Shown: piece by piece, positions 50,374 through 62,608 of the stretch | Numbering within the stretch: position 1 is the stretch's first letter | How the letters are laid out: every line of letters begins with the position of its first letter | Origin: Mansonella perstans | Lineage: Eukaryota; Nematoda; Chromadorea; Rhabditida; Onchocercidae | Assembly (NCBI GenBank): GCA_037074765.1 | Contig: JBAMDO010000060.1 | Location: forward strand, 186,001-250,000 | Direction of reading: 5' to 3' | Length of the DNA stretch: 64,000 nt | Position numbers and translations under genes: made by a program | Notes under the pieces: generated by a model | The model's database searches: none | Told to the model about the DNA's origin: nothing | What the model saw: only the letters and a program-made list of their open reading frames with translations

Positions 50374-52337
50374 CTAAATTCACATATTTTAAAGAAAGTT
50401 TTCAACCAGCAAATATTTGAACCAATGAAATGAATAAGTCAATTGAGCCAATAAAAAATGAAAGTTAATTTTAATTTCATCAAAAGAACAAGCAAATGAA
50501 ATGGAAGCGGTGAAAGATCAAAATTGAAACGATACTGAGAAAAAACGATGGAAATGTACTTAGTGTATGTGTAATTTCTTCTCTTCCGGATTCATTCCTG
50601 TATCTTATTTGACTAATTAGTGTTTAATTGAATATTCGAAATCTAAATTTTATTTTCCAATATTGTTTAATTTCATAAAATGATTATTAATATTTCAGCG
50701 TTATGGGATATATCTACTGTTATTCATTCCCTAGTGTTTCAAGCAACATTGGAAATGTAATTGCCTTGGAATGTTTTTGCACTAATGACAAAGTAATTTG
50801 TCTCAGATTGTTCGGCAGCTTTGATCTAAGTTTTGCAACTGATGAAGTATAACTAAAAGTTGTAATCTTTTTAGGAGCCTATTCTCTGTTCATTTTATCG
50901 TGCTTTTTCTTTGATTTTTTGCAAGAACATACAACGCATAATTTTTTTGAAGATTTTTTTTTTTTTTTTTAAGGAGGAAATTCAAAGGCTCCTTCAGATA
51001 AGCTGCCAACTATCAATATCAGTTAAATAATTATCTTTCATACTGCTGATATATATACGTGGAATGATTCTCAATCAGATATATAACAGATTCTGGCATG
51101 ATAAGAAAACATAAGAGGAATATGCTAATGGCCAAGAAATGGCAAAAAGCTGAAATTGCGAACTGTGAATCTTCATGAAAATCCCGTTCTAACGCTTAAT
51201 TTGGTTTTTGGTACGTTGTCTGATATAATTTCCTTCTTCAGTGTCCTCGGCTGATAAATCTGATGAACTTTGTTACATATGCAGAAAAACATTAGGCCTA
51301 ACCATGCATTCTATCTTTTGTTTTTATCGCCATCGACTTATATGTTGGCTTTTAATTTTTCAGGTTTCAAAACATTGTTTCGCTGAATAAATAGTGAGAT
51401 TGAAAAGACACAATAACGAGAACCCATGTAAAGATACCCGAATTTCGGGTAATCGCTTTACTTATAAATAACAAGCAAAAAAATCGAACCTTACTCAGTT
51501 TATAAAAATGTGAAATAATGTTTCATGCGAAGTTACAGATTTTAAACATTTCTAAAAATTGTTTTTTAACTGTCTGTCTATGAAGTAACTGACTTTTGAA
51601 CATATGAATAAAGATCTTTTTAGCTTAGTTTGCAGAACCAGGAATTGAAATTGCTGCACTTACGCTGCAAGTGCGCTATGTATTTCTACAGTACAGATGT
51701 GAATCTGGTTAAATTGTGACTGAGGGTGAAAGTGATTGATGAGATGTTAATAATTGAACTAAGATTTTTCAATGTTTAAGGATTTCAGATCATCTTTCTC
51801 TTCTGCAATAAGTAAACATGCAAAGGATTCATAGTTTTTACCCGGACATAATTAAAATAGGTTTTATCGAATTTTGTTCGCAAAAGTGCTCTGATTCAAG
51901 AGATTTCAAACTCCTTGCAAAAAATGCCGATTTTTTTTTTTCAACGATTATAATGCGGGACAACTGCATCATTCTAATATATACATCAGCCTGATCGATC
52001 TTTAGTTGTGTGATAATTTATCTTTAGTTGTGTGATAATGACCCTGCATAACGAGCAGGAAACAAGTTGTTGATAAATAAGAGTGTAAAAGAAAAGAATT
52101 TTTGCTACCGATAAATGAATAATAACGAGAACAAACTTATCCTGTTTTTGAGAATACCAATATGGTAAATATAAATCATCTGCCTTTGAAAATCCTATTG
52201 GAGGCTTTTCTTCTGCGAATTTAATTTTGTCGTCTTTCCATTTTCCAGCAATGCATCATGTTCACATCCCTATAAATAGCAATTCCTTTCTTAACTACGC
52301 GATATTGTGATCTCTCAAACTATTGTAAAATCATAAA
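50374..52337. other. Gap with no confirmed gene
   Basis: AT-rich. A minus-strand frame near 52136-52250 (reads DDKIKFAEEKPPIGFSKAD, then LYLPYWYSQKQ) is protein-like but has neither start codon nor acceptor. A 20-base phrase (tctttagttgtgtgataat) is directly repeated at about 51999 and 52021. Confidence 0.4.
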
Positions 52338-53896
52338 ATGTTCCGCACAGCTCTCATTATTTCCACGTTGCTCGGATTCACAATTGGTTTTCACCGTATG
52401 TTTTTATTTTTCCTATTTTTATTAACCGCTCCAATTACTGATAAAAGATAAAATTAAAATATATCCGACTTAAAACAGTATCTGCAAAATTACACTTGCT
52501 ATAGAGTATCGAACACTGGACTGCACAACGAATGACAAAAGAGTGGGTGGCGTATCAAAAGAAATCGGTTGTCATTTGGTTTTAAAAAATGAAGAATTTG
52601 AAACGGGGAGAAATGCTCCGGCAGGTTCCGGCTGCTACACAGTTAGTACATTTTGTATTTCTCATAAAATGAAATTCATTTTATGCTTTCAAAAGCAATC
52701 TGTCCAACTTATTTTGCAATTTACTAATGCTTTGGAAGTTAACTGAATATTTCATTCTTTAAAACTTTGGAATGGACGAAAAAAAACGAAATTCATTAGC
52801 CGATTACAATTTTTTAAATGGTAAAATTATTTGAATTCAAATAATCTATTCCAGATAATTTTTACTTCGTTATTCGTTTAGTTTCAACATCATTATTTTT
52901 AATGAAAGAGATGACCATTTCATTAAAAGTCAGGAACATTATATTGCAGTATTCATTTATAATTAAAAGATTAATACGCCTCTAGCATGTATCATTGAGA
53001 CTGTCCAATTTGTTACATTTTTTTCTAAAGGAAAGAGAAGATTTTGATGTCATAGAAGCTTCTTATAAAGACGAAATGATTGCGCATTGAAAATTGGGAC
53101 AGTGAAGTTGAACCTCAGTTTGACGTTTTTGTGTAATGGAAAAATATTTCTGAAAAAAATATTTGTAGAACTTTTATTTAAATACTGCTTGTAAATCGGA
53201 AATGAGTGACAAATCAGTTCATGCACGGAATCAATATAATCTCCTCTATTGTTTCAAACTAGTCCATCATTTACCAAGAATTAAACGATCAAAAGCTACC
53301 CTACTTAGCTCACAAGCAAAATTATCAGATAAAAATGATTTAAACGGTGGATTAAGAAGAAGATAAATGTTAAATGATGAATTGATTCATCATTCACCCA
53401 AACAATTCTTTAAGTTTGTCTTTACAACTTTCAATTTTTTTTTGCATAAATCAGTTTTCTTCAGGAAGGTTCTAGCGAAGAGGCAAAAGTTTTCTGCGCC
53501 GTTGTTTGTCCAAATGCTCACTCAGTTTTTCATTCAAAATCGTTGAGTGACAGAAACTGCTTCAAATTCATTTCATATGGGGTAAATTTCGTTACCTTCT
53601 TCATTTAAAGTATTAAAATCTGCATTCAAAAATGTGAGAAAATTATTTCCGAATATGTGCTTCAGATATGTTACAATTTCTTTCCATTTTTCTATTGTGT
53701 GACATTTCAAAAAAACCTTTTTTAATTATAGCTAATCCAAAATGACGGCGATTGGTATTTGTGGCGATCAGGAAAATGTCTTAATAGTTCGATAGCGTTC
53801 CAAATTGGCTGTAAATTCGATGATCCTTTTGAAAAACAATTCCCTAATGATAATGTGATTTTTGAACACTTAGCCGCTAAAGTGCGAGCTCATTGA
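52338..53896 (+). CDS. Small secreted eight-cysteine protein, unrecognised
   Basis: Four exons, 52338-52395, 52505-52641, 53465-53581 and 53732-53896, all GT-AG and in phase, give 158 residues. The first 19 (MFRTALIISTLLGFTIGFH) form a clear signal peptide. The mature part has eight cysteines (LDC, IGC, SGC, VFC, VVC, RNC, GKC, IGC), enough for four disulfides, one N-glycosylation site (NSS), and no membrane segment. Other stretches are RTLDCTTNDKRVGGVSKEIG and NDGDWYLWRSGKCLNSS. I know no matching family; it has the size and build of a nematode excretory-secretory product. Confidence is for a real gene, not for function. Confidence 0.8.
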
Positions 53897-54750
53897 GTAC
53901 TTTCATCGAGATTGTATAGGATTCTCGTGTTTTAGGTTTGTTTATTGAAATACTACCAAGTAATATCAAAATTTGGCCTTTGCCCCTATTTGAATGTTAT
54001 TGCTTTATGGCTTATTCCCATTTTCCAAGAAAATAAATTTTCACTTTTCAGAAATTTAAGACCCTATGTAATTGAACATGTTATTATTTATCACTGGACA
54101 TACAAGCGGAATACATGAAATTTATGTAAGATTGTAAAATTTTGCTGAAAAATATTTTCAGAAACAAAAATATGCAAATAATTTTTGCTCATTCATTCTG
54201 TCACTCCAATAGTTTCTCTTTTTCAGCTCCATTTTCCGGATTTTCAGAAATAATAATAATTTTGCCGTGATTTTTCTAAAAAAAGTCGTGTTTTCGTAGA
54301 AAAAGTCGTGCAGTATTTTTCGAAGCAATTTAACTTTCATTACTGACAAGAACGGACAACAAATCTATAACAACAAATTATTATATTAACTTGACAGTCT
54401 TAAACAGTTTCATTTCAAATCAATATAATTAAACTTGAATGTGCTTTATTATAAGCGGATGGCAATCAACAAATTCCCGCTAACAAGAAGCAAATTTATT
54501 TATACCGGTGGTAATTCTTAATTTAAGATTGAATTAAAAACTCGAAAAATTTTCTTACCTCCTGATTGTGGCATTTTTTGAACTGCTTTTCATGTCCAGC
54601 ATGCTAATTTCCATCACTCTAACATTTCAAAACTTTCCTATCTCTCCCTAACATCGTTCTCTTGTCCCAAAATGAATGCGAAACGGAGGCAATGATAAAT
54701 TACTAGAAAAGAAAAAGTATAAAACAATAAATGAGCATTAAAATGATATA
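53897..54750. other. Intergenic, nothing recognised
   Basis: AT-rich; short duplicated phrase aaaaagtcgtg near 54281 and 54300. No gene seen. Confidence 0.45.
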
Positions 54751-56172
54751 ATGTCACCAAGATCTGCCAGTATGAAACGACCAATTTTAATCAACTCATT
54801 GACTCGGCGGCAAAAAAGGGTATGTTTTTATAAAATTTGATTTCTGTTCCATCTGTAATTAAGAAGCTAAACATGACCCACGTGAGTGACTATGTTCTTA
54901 ATGCTCTAAAATAAAATTGAATCGAATTAATTAAGGATTATGAGTAAGCTTTAACCATCTCCTAAGATTGTCCCACATAATAAACTCGTCACCGGCTCTC
55001 GCGTGAGAAGTGCCTCTAAAAAGAGATATACTAAAATAGTGTACTTCAGCCTCAGCCATATTAACCACCATCGGTGGTCCATTCAATTTGGAGTCATAGA
55101 AACACACAATTCATAAGTTGCGGTCTCCTTTAAGATTACTTCTTTGAGAAGAACCAACATCGAGAAGAAAAAATGTCCAGAAAAACCCGTGCATCGCTTG
55201 CATGGCCTAATAGATCTTCTTCTACCATGCCCAAATGTATTTGCTTATCCTGCATTGCCTTCTTATTTACAAGCAAGTTTGCGTGAAATTTCACGAATCT
55301 TCGTTTGCAAAAGTAAGCCACGGTAACGACGACGACAAGTTGACAGTGTTAATAAATTAACGACGTTGTTCCGATAATGTGTTTATATCTCTCGTGTTCA
55401 TCGTTCTTTTTTTTTTTCTAAAGTAAATTTTAACACCAAAAATTAAAAAAATCTAAAATTAACAACGTAAATTTCTAGTAGAAATTGCTCTAAGCTTGGT
55501 AATAAATCCCTTGTTCAACTTTTCCAAATTGTAAGCCAATTTCGTAAGCAATTTTTTGTGAAATCATCTATACACTGCAAAGCAATTCTCGATACTTTAT
55601 AAAGCAATTCTCGCCTATTATCGGTATACTGTAAAGCAACTTTTGCTTATTACTAAGCTCATATGTCGGAATACAGCAAAAACTTACTGTATATGCAATG
55701 TCAGAATGTTGTAAAGAACTTCTAAATTGTTAGTTAACAATCTATATGAATTGCCGAAATAGTGAAACAATTATCCTCTAATATTTGAGGATTATATCAC
55801 ATTTAGAATATTAGATCATCCCAATTATATACAATATGAACTTATTTCAATCAGGCTCTTGCACTTGCTTTATTGGTAACGACTTGAACATTTCTCTTTC
55901 ATTCAACCAGTCAATTTACTGGCCTTTTTTTTGTTATCATTATTGCTTTTATGCTGAATGTGTTTACCGTATTCTATATTGATTCTGTATTTAAGCGTAA
56001 ACTATCGAAAATAAAGTCAACGCAGACATCCGTAATTCCTCCAACCGAAGGTGAATCAGATGAACATTGTCTGTGCTCTCAACATGTAATTCAATATGAG
56101 ACAACGTCTACGGTAACATTGTTCAGAACACCAAGTTTAAGCTTCAGGAAAGTTAGACTTTATCATTACTAA
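54751..56172 (+). CDS. Candidate cysteine-containing membrane protein, possible T8 frameshift
   Basis: Proposed exons 54751-54819 (MSPRSASMKRPILINSLTRR..., donor gtatgt), 55135-55312 (CPEKPVHRLHGLIDLLLPCP, then PSYLQASLREISRIFVCK, donor gtaagc) and 55855 onward (SSCTCFIGNDLNISLSFNQ, then IYWPFF). Phases agree across both introns. In the third exon the frame meets a run of eight T at 55925-55932 and then stops at 55980. The next frame over carries on as VIIIAFMLNVFTVFYIDS, a membrane helix, followed by a hydrophilic tail to TAA at 56172. One T fewer would make one protein. Whether this is a sequence error, a pseudogene or two unrelated frames I cannot tell. Family unknown. Confidence 0.4.
54931..55071 (-). 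CDS. Candidate short antisense ORF (46 aa)
   Basis: ATG at 55071 to TAA at 54931, inside the first intron of the plus-strand candidate. It reads VVNMAEAEVHYFSISLFRGT, then EFIMWDNLRRWLKLTHNP; the frame is open upstream to about 55110. No acceptor is found and the family is unknown. It could be chance. Confidence 0.15.
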   Translation of the reverse strand: MVVNMAEAEVHYFSISLFRGTSHARAGDEFIMWDNLRRWLKLTHNP

Positions 56173-56234
56173 TGAAAACATTCATCTGTTAATTTATATT
56201 GGTTTTTATTTTAGAATAACTTTCCTGAAGCTTA
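56138..56234. repeat. Perfect 18-base inverted repeat
   Basis: Arms taagcttcaggaaagtta at 56138-56155 and its exact reverse complement at 56217-56234, with a 61-base spacer. One arm lies within the last codons of the 54751-56172 candidate. It could form a hairpin in the 3' end of a transcript or be a small element. Confidence 0.85.
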
Positions 56235-57933
56235 AGCTCGTAATTTTCATAAATAATTTTATAGAAAAGCTAATTATAATTTTAATAAGAAATAAATACA
56301 GCATTTAAATCACAATAGTCTGAACAATCATAAAATTATTTGGTAAATTTGGATTCATTTTCGGCTTAACTTTTGAAGCGCATACTTCGCTCACTTTATT
56401 GCTTTCAAGTTTATAACAGCGAGCCACATATTTTCAAATATAATTAGATGGACTATTTAGGTGTGATCGGATGACCGAATCAATGATACATATAAATCAA
56501 ATAGAGATTTCGTCCTCTGAAAGTGAAAAAAAATAATTTCTTGGCAGATTGTGCTAAATTCTTTGTTTTTTAAAATATATTCCGATTATATTATTGCTTA
56601 CCAATACCTTAAAATTTTTTTCAAAAAATAATGTACCAAAAGTTTACAGATGATAAGCAAAGAGTAGGCCTTGTGTTATTCTTTAATGTAACGTTACTTT
56701 GCTTGCAACGAACCTGCGAGGTAAAATGGTTCCACTATAAATTACCTTTCTTGCATCTTTGCAGAAAAAGACTATCATAAATATACGAAGAAATGGCAAA
56801 ATGCTATTTGTTAAGATTTTTCCGCCAATTTTTGCTAATATTTTCTTGTTCAAGATTTCCTCTCCATAAATTGATTTCAACGTCCAAGATTTCCTCTCCA
56901 TAAATTGATATAAATTGATTTCAACAAATTATCATCAAGTGTTTGCTTATAGCTTCTTCCACCTATTCGATATTTGCATTTATTCTGTAACTTTACTTTA
57001 TTCACCCTTCTTTGTTAATCCGTTTTCATTCCTTTCTAATTTACATGAGTTATGTGGTAACTAAAAAAAGATAACCTGCAGATCGATCATCAAACTTTGA
57101 ATCAATGTTAATTGGTATGCTTTAAATAACACTATGTTTGAAAGTATTTTTACCTTTGCTCATATTATGAAGCAATAAATTATAAATGTGACTGATGAAA
57201 TTTTTCAACTACATGGTAATGGAAACCGGATTTCTTTGCATGAATGAAAATGAAAAGATAACAATGAAAAGTTTTGTAACCCTAATTGAAATATATAATT
57301 CAATTGTTATTAAAATATATCTGGACAGAAGAGGACAATGGTCACTTAAGAGAAGGAGGAAAATTTTATTTAAGACAAAAAATGCCATATCAAAGGTGTA
57401 AAACGACATTTTATACCTTTATATTGTTCTTTATTCTTTCTACACTTCCCTCTGCGCTTCTATTAATATAGCATCTGATTTCCTGTCATCAATCATAGTG
57501 TCTCCTTCTGTCCTCTATCAGCATACCATCTTTTTCAACTCCTTCTATTACTTGATCTCTAATGAAATTCATGATTATAGTTTATTTCGTTTCTATTTCG
57601 TAACAGTCCCGTCCTTGAAACGTCCCCTTTAAAATTTATGCCAATTTCAGGTAAATTTTTTGATAGCGTATTGTGTGCACGACAATATAATGGAAACTAT
57701 TTTTTAAAGTTCTTTTATCGCCCAATTTCTTTTTTCTCCAAAAATTCTTAAACTTTTTCCATTTTTTTTTTTTTTTTGTTAAAATCTTTTAATAAGAAAA
57801 AAATTAGTCAACCTGTCATAAAAAAAGGGACAAATAATCTTTTGCAATATGCGCACTGTTAAACATTTATTTAATACATTAATAGATCCATGGCAAATTG
57901 ATAGGATGTTTAGTACTAATGATATATTTATAG
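56235..57933. other. Intergenic
   Basis: AT-rich. A 25-base phrase (caagatttcctctccataaa...) is duplicated at 56851 and 56885. Frames of 60-72 codons here lack splice support. Confidence 0.45.
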
Positions 57934-58700
57934 ATGTTGTTCAGGTTTTGTTCCTCATCCATTATTATTGTGTTTTGCTGTCTGATAAACGGGATTATCA
58001 TAGTTGCTGAGATATGGCCTGATCCTGTTGATGATGGCCGAGAAAAGTATCCGAAACCAACTTCCTGGGCAAATAAAAATTACGGACAATGGTGTCGCAA
58101 TCGAACTTTAAACAGGTAACAATTTTTTTTCTTTTAACTTTTAAGAAAATATATACGAGATTTAAGATTTTTTTTTTTAATGCTTGTCAGAAGTCTTAAT
58201 TAATCTTAGAAAAACTTTAATTGATTTTTTAAGAACTATTTTCTCTTATTGCCTGAAAAAGTGAAAAATTCTTGGAATATTCAAATTAATAAATATGATC
58301 TTCAAGTTAGTTGTAATTTCTCGATGCATGCTTATTTTTGATGGAGTTGAAACTTTTTCGAAAAAATTTCTCAGAAATTGTGTAGACTTTCTCAGTTTCG
58401 TCAATTTCACACAGAAGCGAAAGTTTTGAAACTGAGAAGGAAGCATACATACAATTTGATTTCAGGAATACTCAATGTTCTATGGGCTCACTTTTTCATT
58501 ATTATACCTGTTGCGGTGAGACGAACGCTGAATGTTGTTTACGATTGCAACCTACTATTGTTGCTTATTTACTTTCTATAGTAATTCTTATTGTCATCTC
58601 TCTAGTATTTTACCTTTTACTAAAATTGAATTTGACTTGTCCAATAGAAAATAATGCAGACAATGTCGAGGACGAAGATAGCGTTTATATTGAATTTTAA
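57934..58700 (+). CDS. Small cysteine-rich type I membrane protein
   Basis: Two exons, 57934-58115 and 58466-58700, in phase, give 138 residues. An N-terminal hydrophobic signal (SSSIIIVFCCLINGIIIVAE) is followed by a Pro/Asp-rich ectodomain of about 65 residues with WCRNRTLN (one glycosylation site), NTQCSMGSLFHYYTCCGETN and AECCLRLQP, a membrane helix of about 25 residues (YLLSIVILIVISLVFYLLLK), and a short acidic cytosolic tail ending DEDSVYIEF. The spacing C-x(10)-CC-x(5)-CC before a membrane helix recalls nematode CX-module proteins; this is a resemblance from memory only. Function unknown. Confidence 0.75.
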
Positions 58701-58858
58701 TTGAATTCATTAAATCACTGCAATCATGTCTAAACAACTCATTTTATTCAATTTGAACCATTACTTGCTTTTTCTTTAGCGTTAAAACGATTTCGGCTAA
58801 AAAATTATTGCTCATAAGCGGTCATATGCATAGATTTGATATAAGCCTTCAGAAACAA

Positions 58859-59027
58859 TTACGTAAATTAATCACTTCCAGCAATATCCAAAAAAATCAT
58901 TCGGCTGCGAATAATGTAGCAATTTAGTAGAACGGAACACTAAGATAATTTCACTAATACTCAAAATATTGCAATATAATCGTATCTACCGTTAAAGGAT
59001 ATTGCTAGAAGTGATTAATTTACGTAA
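58859..59027. mobile_element. MITE-like element with 31-base inverted ends
   Basis: Arm ttacgtaaattaatcacttc... at 58859-58889 and its reverse complement at 58997-59027, one mismatch in 31, enclosing 107 unrelated bases; whole element 169 bases. Each arm end contains the palindrome ttacgtaa. No coding capacity. I see no convincing target-site duplication. Confidence 0.7.
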
Positions 59028-59461
59028 AGCAAGCTTTGCTTACTTTTATACTGAGGACTAATTTTTGTTTAAATTGTACGAAAAGAAATGACTCATATAC
59101 TCAAATGGAAGGCAAAATCCACCATTCTAAACTTGTTCAATTGGAAAAAAATGAAAACGATATCAATGATAATACTTGATAATTAGCGTAAGAATACATT
59201 GCCATTACCTTTCAAATTACTGGGAAATTATTTACTTATTGATGACTAGAATGCAACTAGTAGCTAGTCATTTTATTTTAGGGAAAATAGAGAGATGAAG
59301 AGGATGATGAAAATTTCAATAGTGACCAACTGAATCTTTCTTTTTCATAAAATTTGCTCTGAAAAACTACAAAGCTAATATGTCCTGATGAAGCATAACA
59401 TTTTAAATAAGTTAAAGTGATAAAATAATGGACAAAACTTAATATGCAAGTAATATCTTTC

Positions 59462-60144
59462 CTACAGAATTCTACATAAAATTAATCTCTCATATTTTAG
59501 TAGATGTTGAAATGAAATGAATGCATGCGAATCGTTGAGCATTCTTTTCAGAAAAAGGGCTTCCGAAACCCCACTTCCGTTTTTCAAATCATTTCGACAA
59601 ATGCTTCCCAGATGATCCCCTTCTCTCGAATTTGCTACTCGGAACATCAAATCGATCCTGAATATTATACTATAAATGCTTTCCTTCTCTTTTATCTGCA
59701 AATTTTCGCAGCACTGAAAAATTCGTTAGATTCTTCTTCTTCATGCGGAAATAAAATCATCTTTCAAAAGGATACCGCTGATCAAGTAGCGATTTTGATA
59801 TCTGTTTCACTTATCAGCCTCTCAATATTTATTTACACCGATAATGTTTACAGTAATTTCCAACGTGAAATACTCAGTTACAACTTTTGCAGTTGCAGAA
59901 AATTTGAAACTTTTGATGCTACTGCACTTTTATTTCAAAATAGCTAGAATTAGTAAGTTTAGTAAACAACAAACATGATTTTCCTACTTTTCACATCAAT
60001 GTCCCTCCAGCATCGTTTTTGTGAAATCAAAAAAGTTCTGGTGCAATTGGAATAAACTTCACCGTCTCCAGAAGGCTTTGAATTTTCGGTTATACTCATC
60101 TCAACAGGCTTTTCTCTGTGCAGTATTTTCAGATGCCATACCAT
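59462..60144 (-). CDS. Candidate two-exon gene, unrecognised
   Basis: Exon ending at 59995 (open from ATG 60144; reads VEMSITENSKPSGDGEVYSN, then RTFLISQKRCWRDID, donor gtgaaa) joins in phase 0 to 59713-59462 after a tttttcag acceptor (CCENLQIKEKESIYSIIFRI, then GDHLGSICRNDLKNGSGVSE, stop 59462). Together about 134 residues. The plus strand has a 140-codon frame over 59525-59947, so only one of the two can be real, if either. The true start is uncertain. Confidence 0.3.
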
Positions 60145-62413
60145 TTATGTCTGTTCAAACTTGCTGATAGTGCATATTCTATGCTTTCAAAAATATAAAT
60201 ACTAACTGGCATATTTTGTACAGCAGAAGATCAAAAAAGTTCCGCTATCATTTCATTTTAATTATAAGCATTCTTGCAAATTTTAAACAATAAAACACGA
60301 AAGTCAAAAGCTGTCCCAACCAAAACATTTCTTATGATTACTTAGAACTCACTTTTACAGTAAATACTACTTGTTATAAATCAATTTGCAAAATTTCAAC
60401 CCTGTTGTCTTCTCCTTTTGCAAAGATTTCAATCATGATAGCGCGTTTCTGCACAAAAAAAAAAAATTTGATAAAGCGAAATATTCCTGGCACTATCATT
60501 CAAAATTGCCAAAAAATAGATCAATAAACTCCAAATAATACTGAAATTAATCATCAATCAAAATGGAAATAATTTTAGGTGAAATTAATGATTCTCAATA
60601 TCTTTTCGAACGCAGAGAAGTTAATATTTTAGAATTTTTTTTTAAGGGTAGTTGTAGGTAATAAAATTTAAAAAAAACAAGCCAAATATTTTTTATAATG
60701 TGTTCTAGAAAGATCAGCGATAGTTTCTGTATAATTTTTTTTATAATGTGTTCTAGAAAGATCAGCGATAGTTTCCATATAATTATTTTATGGTACAATT
60801 GAATTTCAATAAATTCATGAATGAAAAAAAGTTTAAATTGAATGATGCAAAAGAAAGATTTTAAATGTACCAAAGTTTTTATTCATATTTATCAATATTT
60901 TCATCGGTTCGATAGGCCAATATTTTCAAATTATTTCTAAAAGTATCACATTCATGAATCATTATCATTAATCATTATATGTGTTATCAGTGTATCAATT
61001 CCATCTGACAATATATCTGAATACGTATCACTTTTTTCCTTGCATATTTCAAAATATTAATGAAAAAGAATTTTATTAGCGAAGTTATTTCAATTTAACT
61101 TACAACAATAACTTATTTGTTACTATAATTATATTGTAACAAAAATCACTAATCAATTCTCTTACATTGTAACATTTGGAGAGATCCATTAAATGTTTCA
61201 TAAGGGCTGCGTGAAAATTATATATGGGAGGATTTATAGTTTTAATTGTGATAATTTGTTGTGGTTGAAAGTGTTGCAAGGATGGATTAGTGAATTGAAG
61301 TGGGCATTTGAAATAGTATTGCTAAGTTAATCTATTTCAGGTCTTTGAATTATATATTTGTTTATTTTAGTATTACTAATGATTATGGTTATTTTACTGT
61401 GGAATGGTTTAAATATTACCAAGTTTGAGGTGTAAAAGTTCCTATACTATTTATTGATTAATTGTTTAATTAATTAAACTTGAAAAAAATTGCAAAAATA
61501 AATTACAATTCAAGAAAAGTTATATTTTACAACTGTGATTTTACTTCATTCATAGCATCATAAGATTATCATAACTCCTTCCAAATTTGGCATTACTTAA
61601 TAATCTTCTTTCAAATAGTCATTATTTCAATCTGAATGAGTTCAGGCGGAACTTGTTCTTGTTAAACAACAAATCAAATATAATTGCCATTATTATTACT
61701 ATTAATTATTACCCTTAGCGTCTTGGTCATTTCTGGCACTTTACTTCAAATTATTGATATTTTAATTAATGTTTTTGAATATTTGAGGTCGGAAGTTGTG
61801 ATTTCCTGTAAAAACACACAAATTTCTAATATCAGCGGAAAAATTAGATCTCACATCTCACATTGAGTGCAGGAAATAAATATTTTTGTAATTTTGAAAA
61901 AAAAGATTGTCACTGAATGTTTCACTTTTTTATCTAAGTTTCGTAAAAAAAAAAAAAAAAAAATGATACTAAAAGAAATTTGGAGAAGTGCTCGGTTAAT
62001 CTTTTCAATTTTACTTCAAATTAATACAAAATCTCCGCTGTATTATGCGTAATTCATTTATTGATGTTTTAAAACTTCAACTAGTGCTGCATAAGGATTG
62101 CGATTTTGTTGGTAATACAATTCCCATTAAATGAATTTCAAATTGTATCGATCAGTTAATTGGAAAGAGAAATATCCTGAACATTGCGATTCTTACGAGA
62201 ATCTGGAAGACTATTAATGAGTCAATGAAGAGTAGTTGCGGTCGTGTAAGAAAGTTTTTGCACCAGTAAATTCGGAAGTAAGACATAAGAATTAAAATTT
62301 CGACTATTATCAAATCTTAATTAGGGCGATTTATTCCAGCATTTTGTGAATATTAGGAAATAATTAAGGCTGGTAATTACTATATATTATCTTCTCTTCC
62401 AAGGTCACTAAAT
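60145..62413. other. Intergenic, AT-rich
   Basis: Contains the 48-base duplication listed next, and an A run at 61946-61964. No supported gene. Confidence 0.45.
60687..60782. repeat. 48-base direct duplication
   Basis: The phrase ttataatgtgttctagaaag and what follows (atcagcgatagtttc) occurs at 60693 and 60741 with two changes at the end, period 48. Confidence 0.93.
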
Positions 62414-62608
62414 ATGTATGAATTTGTCAGATCGGCGTACATCTTCATCATTGCATCTCCTTTTGATCCCATCTCTCTGAAATAGCCCTATCAAAATGAT
62501 ACATTGCAACTTCGCGGGATATGTCCTTGGCCGAATGGATGTATTCAAGCAAACGATATTTACATTGACGAAGAGGCTATATGTCGATTTTGGTTAAGAT
62601 ATTATTAA
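62414..62608 (+). pseudogene. Possible gene remnant with in-frame TAG
   Basis: One frame from ATG 62414 reads MYEFVRSAYIFIIASPFDPI, then SLK and TAG at 62483-62485, and continues as PYQNDTLQLRGICPWPNGCI and QANDIYIDEEAICRFWLRYY to TAA at 62608. The part after the stop is clearly protein-like. The TAG is also a possible acceptor (ctctctgaaatag), so 62486-62608 could be a last exon whose upstream partner I did not find. Confidence 0.3.

Noticed and set aside
52136..52252. Minus-strand frame with DDKIKFAEEKPPIGFSKAD
   Set aside because: Protein-like, but a TGA just upstream and no ATG or AG acceptor leaves no way to enter the frame; also sits in the promoter of the secreted-protein gene.
55136..55321. 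Minus-strand 61-codon frame opposite the candidate exon
   Set aside because: The plus strand has a gtaagc donor and a phase-matched upstream exon, the minus strand has neither.
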